Below, in pieces: positions 17,613-26,261 of a DNA stretch of 64,000 bases. The stretch spans positions 1 to 64,000 of the forward strand of contig CBDCYN010000042.1 of assembly GCA_965224205.1 (NCBI GenBank), given 5' to 3'. This stretch comes from CBDCYN01 sp965224205. GTDB taxonomy: Bacteria > Planctomycetota > Phycisphaerae > Phycisphaerales > Phycisphaeraceae. The number at the start of each line of letters is the position of its first letter. The stretch's first letter is position 1. Made by a program: the position numbers and the translations under genes. Under the pieces are notes generated by a model. It ran no database searches, had not been told where the DNA came from, and was given only the letters and a program-made list of their open reading frames with translations.

Positions 17613-18803
17613 TCACCCCCATGACGGTGGTTTGGCGCAGCCCATTGGATAATTGTCTTGCCGCATCTGCTCGTTAAACGTTGACGATGGTATCCGTCCT
17701 TCGAGTTTCCATCGGTGATACGCTTCCCGCATACTCTGACCGACCTTGAGCTCTCCAAGAAGAGGAAGGAATCTGTCATCCATGGGCGGCGGTGGGCCCG
17801 GCACGATCCCGAGATACTCCCCGAAGACCTTCTCGAGCACGAAGTCTTCTTCACGCATTCGCCCGAAAAAGTAGTCGGCAAAGCTCATGTCGTCATAGGT
17901 GGGTTTGTCGTTGGGCAGGATCGTGAAGCAACCGCTTCGTTCCTTAAGCTGGCCCGGTGGATAAGGTTCTTGCTGGTACTGGGCCATAAACTGGACCGCG
18001 CCCATGCGGCGCATGGCGTCTCGGAGTTGCTGGCAGTTCTCACGGTGAAGTTGAAGCGGCTGGCCTTTGTGGCGGATGATCCGATTGCCGTAGAGCGGCG
18101 GGTATCGCTCGTCTTCCATAGCGATTGCCGGGAGGTTGAGGTGTTCCCATCCGTCTTGCTTCAATAGATGGCCCGTGAGGTCTTCGACGTGGAGCCGCTG
18201 CATCACCACGATGATCGAGCCCTTGGCCTTGTCGTTGAGACGCTGATAGACGTTTTGGTCGTACCACTTGTTGACTCGCTCTCGCTGTTGGTCGTTGTCG
18301 GCATCGCTGGCGGACAGCGGGTCGTCGATGATGATCAGGTCGGCTCCTCGGCCGGTGATCCCTCCGCCGGCAGAAGCCGTGTACCCACTGCGATACCCGC
18401 CATGGGGCAGCCGCAGGTCACGGCCGCTCTCGATGACACGAACATGAGGGAACACCGCCCGATACCGGCGGTGGGTCATCAGCGACCTGCACAGCACGTG
18501 GTGGTCCTCAGCCAATCCGCGGTGGCCGCTGACGCACATGATCTTTGTTTCGGGAGCGTTGCCCAGCACCCATGCGGGGAAGGCGATCGAGGCACACAGC
18601 GACTTCAAATACCTTGGCGGCATGTTGATGATCAACCTTTTGATCTCACCTCGCTGGCACCGTATCAGGGTATCGCCGAATACCTCGAGGTATCGCCCAT
18701 GCCGATACGTTTCATTCGGGTATAGCGCACCAAACGCCATCCGGATAAAGCTGGTGAAATGGCTGCGGTACATCTGCTTAATCGCCTGTACGGTCGCGTC
18801 CAT
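17613..18803 (-). CDS. TerL-like phage terminase ATPase lacking nuclease domain
   Basis: A protein of about 396 residues starting at MDATVQAIK. It has the large-terminase ATPase signature: a Walker-A variant 'NMPPRYLKSL', 'GITGRGADLIIIDDPL' as Walker B, coupling motif 'GSIIVVMQRLHVEDLTGHL', and 'QFMAQYQQEPYPPG' at the end of the motor domain. In ordinary TerL the RNase-H-fold nuclease follows. Here the last 120 residues instead read 'MSFADYFFGRMREEDFVLEKVFGEYLGIVPGPPPP' and show no acidic nuclease triad. It overlaps the upstream DUF5681 gene by 26 bp. I infer a DNA-translocating ATPase within a non-capsid element. Confidence 0.82.
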   Translation of the reverse strand: MDATVQAIKQMYRSHFTSFIRMAFGALYPNETYRHGRYLEVFGDTLIRCQRGEIKRLIINMPPRYLKSLCASIAFPAWVLGNAPETKIMCVSGHRGLAEDHHVLCRSLMTHRRYRAVFPHVRVIESGRDLRLPHGGYRSGYTASAGGGITGRGADLIIIDDPLSASDADNDQQRERVNKWYDQNVYQRLNDKAKGSIIVVMQRLHVEDLTGHLLKQDGWEHLNLPAIAMEDERYPPLYGNRIIRHKGQPLQLHRENCQQLRDAMRRMGAVQFMAQYQQEPYPPGQLKERSGCFTILPNDKPTYDDMSFADYFFGRMREEDFVLEKVFGEYLGIVPGPPPPMDDRFLPLLGELKVGQSMREAYHRWKLEGRIPSSTFNEQMRQDNYPMGCAKPPSWG

Positions 18804-19197
18804 GTGAGTCGACTCCTTGTGAATGCTTCCTCTGATCCAAAAACGCCTCAAGGGCTTCAAGGTCGCTGGACTCGACTTCGAGGTCATCGAACCCGCCGTC
18901 GCTCATGAACCCGATCGCCAGCTTCTGGGCGCGGTGATCGCCCTTCATCGCTGCGTTGATCACACCCTTGACGATCACCTCGCGTTTGGTGAGGGTGCGG
19001 AGCTGACCGTCTTCTTGGATACGCAGCGTCCGGTTCAACTCCTGATCGAACAGCTTGTCGATGTCCTTGGTCTTCTTGGGTCTGCCCCGAGGGTTGCCCG
19101 ACTGGCCGGGCTTGAACCGGGTGTGCTTGGGCGGCTTGCCGTACCCGATGTCGTAGTCCTTGTCCTCCAATTGCTCATCCCTAAATTCTTCAGCCAT
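18778..19197 (-). CDS. DUF5681 domain protein
   Basis: A protein of about 139 residues starting at MAEEFRDEQ. The DUF5681 signature 'TRFKPGQSGNPRGRPKK' lies at about residues 26-42, followed by a helical segment 'LFDQELNRTLRI' and 'LTKREVIVKGVINAAMKGDHRAQKLAI'. Its start overlaps the stop of the ParB-methyltransferase gene by 8 bp and its end overlaps the terminase-like gene. It is thus part of one tight operon in which these small proteins take the place of a small terminase subunit. That role is an inference from position. Confidence 0.85.
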   Translation of the reverse strand: MAEEFRDEQLEDKDYDIGYGKPPKHTRFKPGQSGNPRGRPKKTKDIDKLFDQELNRTLRIQEDGQLRTLTKREVIVKGVINAAMKGDHRAQKLAIGFMSDGGFDDLEVESSDLEALEAFLDQRKHSQGVDSHGRDRTGD

Positions 19198-20521
19198 GAT
19201 CTTGCTCCCTATTCCTTTGTTCTGCGACCCGGGCATACGTCTGTCCCGTGGACTGATGAATCACCTCCTGCCCGGTCCACGCCTGCCAACGTTGGACCGC
19301 CACGTCCACGTAACGCGGTGATAATTCGATCCCGTAACAAACCCGATGCGTCTTCTCACAGGCGATCAGCGTCGACCCGCTACCCAGGAAAGGATCGAGC
19401 ATGATCTGTCGACGTTGTGAACAATCCAGGATCGCCTCTTCGATCAGCTTCACCGGCTTGATCGTCGGATGAAGGTTCAAGACCTCATCGCGATCAGGGT
19501 CCCCACCGTCCGATCTCATGCTCCGTGCGGATGGATAGCACCAGACGTTGCTTCGCGTTCGCCCGTGTTGACCCAGGTCGAAGTTGTTCTGGTGCGGCCT
19601 ATCTTGGTTCTTAAACACGAAGATCAGTTCGTGCTGGCTGCGGTAGAACGCCCCCATGCCCGGCCGGTCCTTGACCCACACGCACAGGTTCTTCAATTCC
19701 GTGTAATGCTTGGACCCCGCGTCAAGGATCTCCCGGGCGTGCCGCCAATCCATGAACAGGTAATGGATCGACCCCGGAACAGTGACCCGACACAGCTGCT
19801 CCATCACCGAATCCAGGAACCCGGTAAATGCTTCCGGGGTCATCTCACCAGCTGCCATGGCGAAATCGCCGTGCTCAGCGCTACAAACCCGACCGATCTG
19901 CCGGGCCGAGAGGTTGTACGGCGGGTCGCTGAACACCATCGCGGCCTGGCGATCACCCATCAGCTGCTCATACGAACCCGGCTGTGTGCAATCTCCACAA
20001 AGCAACCGATGATCCCCGAGGACCCAAAGATCGCCCTCTTGCGACACAGCCGGAACCTGATCCGGATCGGGCACGTCGTCGGCTTCATCCTCACACCCGT
20101 CGTCGCCTTCCAACCCGATGATCCGCTGCTCGATCTCCCCGTAGTCGAACCCGATGCACTCAAGATCAAAGTCCAGGTCCAAGTCCGAGAGGATCTTGAG
20201 GTTCTCGCCCAGCAGCCGGTCGTCCCAGTGCGAGGTCTCGCTCAACCGGTTATCCGCGATCATCAACGCCCGGACCTGAGCCTCCGAAAGGTCCGTCACC
20301 CGCAACGCCGGGATCCTGTTGATCCCCAACTCCCGACATGCCGCCACGCGCCCGTGCCCGCAGATCAACCGGGATTGCTCATCGATCAACACCGGCACCC
20401 GAAATCCAAACGCCTCGATGCTTCGAGCGATCTGCCTCACCTGTTTCTTCGGATGCATACGCGGGTTATCCGGGTGCGGCTTGAGCTCATCCACCCCCGC
20501 GTAAACCAATTGATCCACCAC
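19190..20521 (-). CDS. ParB-domain DNA methyltransferase (N4/N6 type)
   Basis: A 443-residue fusion. Residues 1-95 form a ParB/Srx-like domain: 'ELKPHPDNPRMHPKKQVRQIARSI', then 'LICGHGRVAACRELG'. An acidic linker follows. The methyltransferase domain carries 'VFSDPPYNL' (motif IV) at about residue 200 and 'LDPFLGSGSTLIACE' (motif I) near residue 377, so motif order is beta class. Such fusions are common in prophages and integrative elements, where they methylate adenine or cytosine amino groups, possibly to protect element DNA. It heads the DUF5681/TerL/DUF2924/recombinase gene run. Confidence 0.92.
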   Translation of the reverse strand: MVDQLVYAGVDELKPHPDNPRMHPKKQVRQIARSIEAFGFRVPVLIDEQSRLICGHGRVAACRELGINRIPALRVTDLSEAQVRALMIADNRLSETSHWDDRLLGENLKILSDLDLDFDLECIGFDYGEIEQRIIGLEGDDGCEDEADDVPDPDQVPAVSQEGDLWVLGDHRLLCGDCTQPGSYEQLMGDRQAAMVFSDPPYNLSARQIGRVCSAEHGDFAMAAGEMTPEAFTGFLDSVMEQLCRVTVPGSIHYLFMDWRHAREILDAGSKHYTELKNLCVWVKDRPGMGAFYRSQHELIFVFKNQDRPHQNNFDLGQHGRTRSNVWCYPSARSMRSDGGDPDRDEVLNLHPTIKPVKLIEEAILDCSQRRQIMLDPFLGSGSTLIACEKTHRVCYGIELSPRYVDVAVQRWQAWTGQEVIHQSTGQTYARVAEQRNREQDHG

Positions 20522-20622
20522 CCGCGCTTCCAGACCACGACTATTTCTCTTGAGAAACCTCCAAAAGGAAAGAAAATAACTTACTCCATCACGAGTCTAT
20601 TTAATGATCAAAAAAATAGCCC

Positions 20623-21579
20623 TCACAACCCCGCCCGACGTTGATCCTTTTTACGGACCTTGTGTCCAGACCCGGGGCGAGCCACCTTGAACATCCGCTT
20701 CGTCCGTCGCTTCGACCCACCCACGGGCCTGCCCTTACCGATCGCTGGGGCCTGTCTGAGGTAACCAGGCAGCGTCAACGCTGCGTCGGCCAGCTCGACC
20801 ATGATCACATGTCGGTACTGGTTGAGATGGTCGAAGATCTCTTCCTTAACCGCTTCGAGCCCAAAGAAAAACCTCGGCTCCATGAATAGCGGAAGTTTCA
20901 AGTCCTTGGCCTTCGCTTCGGTTCCGGATGATCCCGGGGTGGGACTTCCGGGGGGGTGGATCTCCTTGGTTTCAAACCGCTGGACCAGCATCCACGCCGT
21001 GAAGTCAGCCAATGGCGCGTTGTCGGGTTCGACCCAAAGCGAAGCCGCGTCTGGGTAATGCTTGGCCAAATGCTTCTGCCTGCCGCTGCCTGAAACAGGT
21101 GCTATGCCCGCACGACGCCGATGGATCTGATCGAACGCATTCTGTAAAGCCGGTCGAGTGTGCTTCAAGAAGAAGACGATCTCCGACTGCTTGAGCCCGA
21201 TGTTCATCAGGTCCAACGCCACACCCATCAGGAACACGTGCAGCGTGCTAAATCGGTCCTCACTGCCCGTACCCTCACCCGCCTGATCAAAGAAGATCCA
21301 TCCCCCCGGATTCCCCGGAACCCCCACCCCCGGCCTCGGAAGCCTCGGACTACCTTCTGGCAAGCCCCTCGGATTGTCTCCCGGCTTATTCCCCCACGGC
21401 GTGATCGCCGGGATCCGATCCATATTGAGCATCTTCTTAACCCGCGACCGAAACACCATCGGTACCTTCTCTATATCTAGCCCCCCATCCGCACCCCACT
21501 CCCGCGACGTCACCGCATACCGCCACAACGCCAGCTCCATCTGGTTCCGCCGCCAACACCGTTCGTGATGATTCGCCAT
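20623..21579 (-). CDS. Uncharacterised protein of the phage-like module
   Basis: A 318-residue protein with no family that I recognise. Visible features are an N-terminal helical block ('RRNQMELALWRYAVTSREWG'), a Pro/Gly-rich segment at about residues 60-95, a hydrophobic helix 'STLHVFLMGVALDLMNIGL' near residue 115, and a strongly basic C-terminal tail rich in Lys and Arg (from about residue 280). It lies 101 bp upstream of the ParB-methyltransferase gene on the same strand and may be the first gene of that operon. The basic tail suggests nucleic-acid binding. This is only an inference. Confidence 0.7.
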   Translation of the reverse strand: MANHHERCWRRNQMELALWRYAVTSREWGADGGLDIEKVPMVFRSRVKKMLNMDRIPAITPWGNKPGDNPRGLPEGSPRLPRPGVGVPGNPGGWIFFDQAGEGTGSEDRFSTLHVFLMGVALDLMNIGLKQSEIVFFLKHTRPALQNAFDQIHRRRAGIAPVSGSGRQKHLAKHYPDAASLWVEPDNAPLADFTAWMLVQRFETKEIHPPGSPTPGSSGTEAKAKDLKLPLFMEPRFFFGLEAVKEEIFDHLNQYRHVIMVELADAALTLPGYLRQAPAIGKGRPVGGSKRRTKRMFKVARPGSGHKVRKKDQRRAGL

Positions 21580-21969
21580 CGATCAACTCCTACTTTAAGA
21601 CTCTAAAATGAGTCTATATATAGCTTTAAAAATAAGCGGGTGCAAGAACCGCCACGAGAGACTCCGCCACAATTGGGCAGACTCTCTCTATCAACCCCAC
21701 ATGATAGGCGCGATATTCCCAAAAGTCAAGCTTGAGTCCTCATTTTTGTATCAAATTCATTCGCTCTTCACACACTTGGCGCCTAAGGAAGGACCGGAGG
21801 AAAGCTATGCAAATGGATGCCATCTAGCTATTTCACATGATATTGCGTGATTATGCCCAATCGCCCCGACTCACACCCTCTGCCCGCAATAGCGCAACTA
21901 ATTACAACTTAATCTTTGTCGGGGTTGATCTGGGGATCGTTCCCCGGCCCATCACCGATTGGACGTACG
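21580..21969. other. Boundary region right of the phage-like module
   Basis: About 390 bases with no convincing gene. The first 200 are AT-rich and probably hold the promoter of the minus-strand module. This is also the place where the second attachment site of the module could lie. No copy of the tRNA-Ser 3' sequence is visible here. Confidence 0.35.
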
Positions 21970-22664
21970 TCATCCGACGGTGATGGCTTCCGGGATGGCT
22001 TGCGGGGGTTGGCGTGATTCATGGCGTTGCCACATCTTCAGCAGGGCCGATTCGAGGTGGCGCACCAAGCGGGCGGTGTCAAACAACGGGGACTTGTTGC
22101 GCGCGCCGCGGAGTTTTGTACGCAGCTGTTGGAGTCGGTCGGGGTGATTGGCTAGCTCGATGGCGATCTGCTCATATTCCTCTAGGTCACGAGCGATGAG
22201 TTCGGTCAGCCCGGATGTCTTGAGCAGGCTTGCGGATACGCGTGAGGTGAACGTTTCCCCGGGGCAGGCTAATAACGGGACGCCGGCCCAGAGGGCGTCG
22301 ACCGCCGTCCCGTGTCCGCCGTGGGTGAGGGTGTCTAGGAATAGGTCGGCGTGGCAATGGCGGGCGAGGTGGTCGGCGGTATCGGGTAGAGCCGGGGCGA
22401 AGACGAGGCGACTCGGGTCGATGGTGCGTGCTTGGGCTTCTTTGCGCAGGTTCTGCTGAACGAGAGGGTCGTCGCTTCGTTGCCACAGGATACTTCCTGG
22501 GATTGCGTGGAGGATGCGCATCCAGGCGTCGAACAGTTCAGGCTCGATCTTGTCGGCGTTGTTGAATGAGCAGAAGACGAAACCTTCTTCGGGCAAGCCG
22601 CACTCGGTCCGAGAGGGGCCGTGTTCGGCGATCGGCTGGTCGCGGTTGGTCGGCAGGTAGGCGT
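21970..22664 (-). pseudogene. SPINDLY-type O-GlcNAc transferase, 5'-truncated by IS21
   Basis: About 231 codons match the C-terminal catalytic half of the glycosyltransferase-41 (OGT/SPINDLY) family: 'CGLPEEGFVFCSFNNADKIEPELFDAWMRIL', 'PGSILWQRSDDPLVQQNL', 'HCHADLFLDTLTHGGHGTAVDALWAGVPLL'. The TPR repeats and the first catalytic lobe are missing. The coding sequence stops at the IS21 terminal repeat at 22665. The missing part is not found on the other side of the element. Normally these enzymes add GlcNAc to Ser/Thr of proteins; this remnant cannot be active. Confidence 0.85.
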
Positions 22665-22785
22665 CTGGAAATCGGCATCGAAACGGGGACCACTTGGGGG
22701 GATAGATCGGCGTTGAAAAGGGACCCACCGCAGCGACCTCTGGAGACTGAGGGTTTTCGTGAACCCCTAGTCGAAAGAGGCAAGG

Positions 22786-24552
22786 ATGCTGACGGTGGAC
22801 GATTTTGCCCGAATCCGATGTGCGGCCCGAGATGGGATGTCGATCCGTGAGATGGCCCGGCGGTTTGGCCACTCCCGCAAGTCGATCCGCAAGGCGTTGG
22901 CGACCGCGGAGCCGAAGCCGTACACACTCACCCAACCCCGTGAAGCCCCGGTCTTGGGGCGTTATTACGGGATCATCGATCAGATCTTGGTCGACGATCA
23001 ACAGGCTCCACCTAAGCAACGGCACACGGCAGCTCAGATCTATCGCCGCCTGTGTGACGCCCCTCACCACTACCCAGGCAGCTACGATCAGATCCGCCGT
23101 TATGTGGGCAAGCAACGCAAGCTCAAGCGGGCCACGTTCATCCCCCTGGCTCATGAGCCAGGTCAACGTCTTGAAGCCGACTTCGGTCACATCTACGTCG
23201 ATTATCCCGAGGGTCGTCACCAGGTTTCGGTATTCATCGCCACCTGGTCGTATTCGCATGCCCGGTTCGCGATGGCATTACCCACCGAACGCACCGAGGC
23301 GGTGCTCGAAGGGTTAACCCAGGCGTTGGCGTTCTTTGACGGCGTCCCCAAGGAGCTGTGGTGGGACAACCCCAAGACGATCGCCACACAGATCCTGCGG
23401 GGGCGACAGCGTCAACTCAACGAGCGTTACGCGGCGTTCGTGAGTCACTACGCGATCGATCCGTGTGCGTGTATGCCCGCAGCCGGCTGGGAGAAGCCCG
23501 ATGTCGAGCATTCGGTCTACGACCTTCAGCGACGTTGGGCCACGCCGGTGCCGCGGGTACAGAACGACGATGAACTCAACGCCTATCTGCGTCAATGCTG
23601 CCTGGCGGAGATGGGCCGCACCGTGGCGGGGCAGACTGAAACGATCGGCCAACGGTTCGCCCGCGACCAGGCCGCCGCCGGGGCGTTGCCCAAACAACCG
23701 TTTGACCCGTGTGTTTACCAGACCGTCAAGGTCGACAAGTATCAGACCGCCGCGTTCGACACCAACCGCTACAGCGTCCCGCGTCGCCACGCGTTCGAGA
23801 CGGTCACGGTCAAAGCTTACGTTAGCCGGGTTGAGTTCGTCGCCCGCGATACCGTCATCGCCCGTCACGAACGCAGCTACCAACGCCACGAGTGGGTCCT
23901 GGACCCGATCCACTACCTGGTGACGCTGGGTCGTCGGCCTGCGGCGTTGGATCACGCCCCGGTCTATCGCGATTGGAAGCTCCCAGCGGTCTTTGGCCAA
24001 CTCCGCCAACAACTCGAAGACCGTCACGGGGCGACCCGCGGGGCGCGTCAGTTCATCCGCGTCTTGCAGTTGTTGGTCGAACACCCGGTGGGTCGGGTCC
24101 AGCAGGCCCTCGGGCAGACTCACGACGTCGTCGACGTCGATCGGATCATCCAACGCGTCGAACGCCTCGCCCAACGCGGCGGCGACCACGAAGCCGCCGA
24201 CCTCAATCAGTTCAACCATCAACACGACGTGATCAATCCCCAGGTCCCCGTGCCGGACCTGAGTCAGTTCAATCAACTTCTTACCCCAAGGAGCCCAACC
24301 CATGGCCACTGCCAACCCCCGGAAGAATCCCCAGAACGAGCACCTCTTGCTCAAGGCCAACCTCAAGCAGCTACGCCTGCCAAGGATCAGCGCCGAGTTT
24401 GCCAAGCTGTCTCGCGAAGCCGCATCCGCCAAGCAGACTTACGAGCAATACCTGCTGGGCTTGACCGAATTGGAGGTCACAGCCCGATCGGCCAATGCCA
24501 TCCAATCGCGGATCAAGCAGGCGGGATTCCCGGTGCTCAAGGAGTTGGATAG
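22786..24552 (+). CDS. istA: IS21 family transposase IstA
   Basis: A DDE transposase. It has an N-terminal HTH ('DGMSIREMARRFGHSRKSIRKAL'), then the integrase core with 'EADFGHIYVDY' (first Asp), 'PKELWWDNPKT' (second Asp) and 'WEKPDVEHSVYDLQRRW' region. A C-terminal beta-barrel segment follows. The frame stays open for about 84 codons past the istB start, giving 588 residues, whereas family members usually end near the istB start at about 500. The last part is probably an unselected overlap. It is co-transcribed with istB. Confidence 0.93.
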   Translation: MLTVDDFARIRCAARDGMSIREMARRFGHSRKSIRKALATAEPKPYTLTQPREAPVLGRYYGIIDQILVDDQQAPPKQRHTAAQIYRRLCDAPHHYPGSYDQIRRYVGKQRKLKRATFIPLAHEPGQRLEADFGHIYVDYPEGRHQVSVFIATWSYSHARFAMALPTERTEAVLEGLTQALAFFDGVPKELWWDNPKTIATQILRGRQRQLNERYAAFVSHYAIDPCACMPAAGWEKPDVEHSVYDLQRRWATPVPRVQNDDELNAYLRQCCLAEMGRTVAGQTETIGQRFARDQAAAGALPKQPFDPCVYQTVKVDKYQTAAFDTNRYSVPRRHAFETVTVKAYVSRVEFVARDTVIARHERSYQRHEWVLDPIHYLVTLGRRPAALDHAPVYRDWKLPAVFGQLRQQLEDRHGATRGARQFIRVLQLLVEHPVGRVQQALGQTHDVVDVDRIIQRVERLAQRGGDHEAADLNQFNHQHDVINPQVPVPDLSQFNQLLTPRSPTHGHCQPPEESPERAPLAQGQPQAATPAKDQRRVCQAVSRSRIRQADLRAIPAGLDRIGGHSPIGQCHPIADQAGGIPGAQGVG

Positions 24553-25096
24553 CTTCGACTTCACCGCCGTCGCTTCGCTCAACAAGCAGAAGGTGTTGGA
24601 ACTCACACGCGGGGCCTGGATCGACCAACACGAGAACGTCTGCTGGATCGGCAACGCCGGGACCGGGAAAACGCATCTAGCCACGGCGGTTGGCTTGGCG
24701 ATCTGTCGATTGGGTAAGCGGGTGCGGTTCTACTCGGCGGCCAGCCTGGTCAATCAACTCGAGGAAGCCCAGAAGCACTACCAACTCGAACGGTTCCTCA
24801 CCCGGCTCGACAAGACCGACCTGCTAATCTGCGACGAGTTGGGCTACCTGTCGTTTAGCCGACCCGGGGCTGAGCTGCTGTTCCAGGTCATCGCCGAGCG
24901 ATACGAGCGGTCCAGCACCATGATCACCACGAACCTACCCTTTGGAGAATGGGGCCAGGTCTTCCAAGGTGAACGCATGACCGCGGCGCTGCTCGACCGG
25001 CTCACCCACCGGTGCTCTATCTTCGAGATGAACGCCACCAGCTATCGCTTCAAAGAATCCGTGCGGAAAAACAAAGCCACACGCAAGGAGAAATGA
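24302..25096 (+). CDS. istB: IS21 helper ATPase IstB
   Basis: A 264-residue AAA+ ATPase related to DnaC. Walker A 'GNAGTGKTHLA' lies near residue 118, Walker B 'DLLICDELGYLSF' near residue 178, and sensor-like 'STMITTNLPFGEWGQVF' follows. It selects targets and loads IstA during transposition. An AAGGAG ribosome-binding site sits 9 bp before its ATG, inside the istA frame. Both genes look intact. Confidence 0.96.
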   Translation: MATANPRKNPQNEHLLLKANLKQLRLPRISAEFAKLSREAASAKQTYEQYLLGLTELEVTARSANAIQSRIKQAGFPVLKELDSFDFTAVASLNKQKVLELTRGAWIDQHENVCWIGNAGTGKTHLATAVGLAICRLGKRVRFYSAASLVNQLEEAQKHYQLERFLTRLDKTDLLICDELGYLSFSRPGAELLFQVIAERYERSSTMITTNLPFGEWGQVFQGERMTAALLDRLTHRCSIFEMNATSYRFKESVRKNKATRKEK

Positions 25097-25143
25097 CCCC
25101 CTGGCCACCTCCATACAGGTGGCCTATCCTAGAGCATCTGGCA

Positions 25144-25791
25144 TCAATGTTCTCCATAGCCACAGGCTTGAAAGTAGTTGGGGCATTCTGTGGGGTGAAC
25201 GGCTCGCAGGGCATCGGCGATGGCGTCGTTCAAGGCGTCGAACGTCTTGGCGCTGACCCGACGTAGCCACGCTTTGACTTTGCTCCACAGCTTTTCGATC
25301 GGGTTGAGGTCGGGCGAGTAAGGCGGCAAGTACCAAAGGTCCGCGCCGGCCGCTTCGATCGCCTCACGGATCCCCGCGCCTTTGTGCGACGAGAGATTGT
25401 CCATCACCACGACATCCCCGGGCCGCAGCGACGGGGCCAAGAACTGCTGTGTATAAGCCAGGAACGTTGCCGCGTCCATCGGACCGTCGACCACCACCGT
25501 CGCGCCTTGGCTCACGCCGTCGAGCCGGATGGCACTGAGCATCGTCATGGTTTTCCAGTGGCCGTCCGGGGTGTGATCCACGCAGCGCTCGCCGATCGGC
25601 GACCGGCCGTACAGCCGGGTCATGTTGGTCTTGGCCCCGGATTCATCGAGGAAAACAAACGAACCCGGGTCCACGAACCGCCGGGCGATCATGAAGCTTC
25701 GCCGACGTCGAGCCACGTCCGGACGTTCTTGTTCGGCGGCGATCAGCGACTTCTTTTTAAGGATAGCCCCAGACGCTTCAACGCCCGGCAC
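25144..25791 (-). CDS. IS630 transposase, DDE part (frameshift product)
   Basis: The catalytic half of an IS630/Tc1-type transposase: 'FVFLDESGAKTNMTRLYG' with the first Asp, 'GDVVVMDNLSSHK' with the second, and 'PPYSPDLNPIEKLWSKVK' with the Glu. It lies in the -1 frame relative to the HTH gene at 25743-26078 and overlaps it by 49 bp. Expression probably needs -1 slippage at the CTTAAAAAGAAG run. No lesion is visible. Confidence 0.88.
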   Translation of the reverse strand: MPGVEASGAILKKKSLIAAEQERPDVARRRRSFMIARRFVDPGSFVFLDESGAKTNMTRLYGRSPIGERCVDHTPDGHWKTMTMLSAIRLDGVSQGATVVVDGPMDAATFLAYTQQFLAPSLRPGDVVVMDNLSSHKGAGIREAIEAAGADLWYLPPYSPDLNPIEKLWSKVKAWLRRVSAKTFDALNDAIADALRAVHPTECPNYFQACGYGEH

Positions 25792-26078
25792 ACCGTCGAT
25801 TCGACCACCCGCACGCTCAGCAGAGGCATCAGCTGCTTGGCCGTGATCCCCGGCTGGGCCGCGACCCTCTCACGCAAGATCTGCTCATCAGCCGCCGTGA
25901 GCTTCACCGGCCCCTTGGGCCCCGGCACGCCCGGCGACAACTCCCCTCGTCGATGTCGACCCAGCCAGTCGCGCACCGTCGGCCGCGCCACGGAAAACCG
26001 CTTTGCCACCGAAGCGATCGGTTCACCCGACCCCGCCGCCACGACCACCCGCTGCCGCAAGTCCATCGAATAGGTCAT
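25743..26078 (-). CDS. IS630 transposase, HTH part
   Basis: The DNA-binding half of the transposase, starting at MTYSMDLRQRVV. It has a paired-type HTH: 'GEPIASVAKRFSVARPTVRDWL', then a second one 'ITAKQLMPLLSVRVVESTVCRAL'. The frame ends 'LSLKRSR' just after the A-rich slippage site. Together with the downstream DDE frame it makes one functional protein. Confidence 0.88.
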   Translation of the reverse strand: MTYSMDLRQRVVVAAGSGEPIASVAKRFSVARPTVRDWLGRHRRGELSPGVPGPKGPVKLTAADEQILRERVAAQPGITAKQLMPLLSVRVVESTVCRALKRLGLSLKRSR

Positions 26079-26261
26079 GACCTTGGCCTCCATGCCAGAA
26101 ATCACACTTATCGGTCAAAGAAGATTATTTACGCCAATGGCTATAGGACCCAGGTGGGCCCCAATTCGACGCCCAAGTGGTCCCCATTTCAATGCCGATT
26201 TCCAGTACAGCGACAGATATTCTCTCAGTTGTTCCATGTCGCACACTCGGCAAGCAGGATT

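Larger units (their letters stand above)
25132..26143 (-). mobile_element. IS630-family element (copy A) nested in IS21
   Basis: A 1012-bp element flanked by TA dinucleotides (25130-25131 and 26144-26145), the IS630 target. Its ends are imperfect inverted repeats containing TCTGGCA/ATTGGCG. It has the same length as the copy at 57625-58636 but a clearly different sequence. It is inserted between the istB gene and the right end of the IS21 element. Confidence 0.85.
22665..26205 (+). mobile_element. IS21-family element with nested IS630
   Basis: The left end at 22665 and the right end at 26205 share the inverted terminal sequence CTGGAAATCGGCAT followed by GAAA-GGGGACCAC. Internal repeats of the GGGACC/CGCCGAT type (22704-22726 and 26150-26175) are typical of IS21 multiple transposase-binding sites. 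The element carries istA and istB. It measures 3541 bp including a 1012-bp IS630 insertion near its right end. I see no target duplication at the flanks (GCGT left, TACA right), which points to a deletion or recombination after insertion. Confidence 0.85.
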
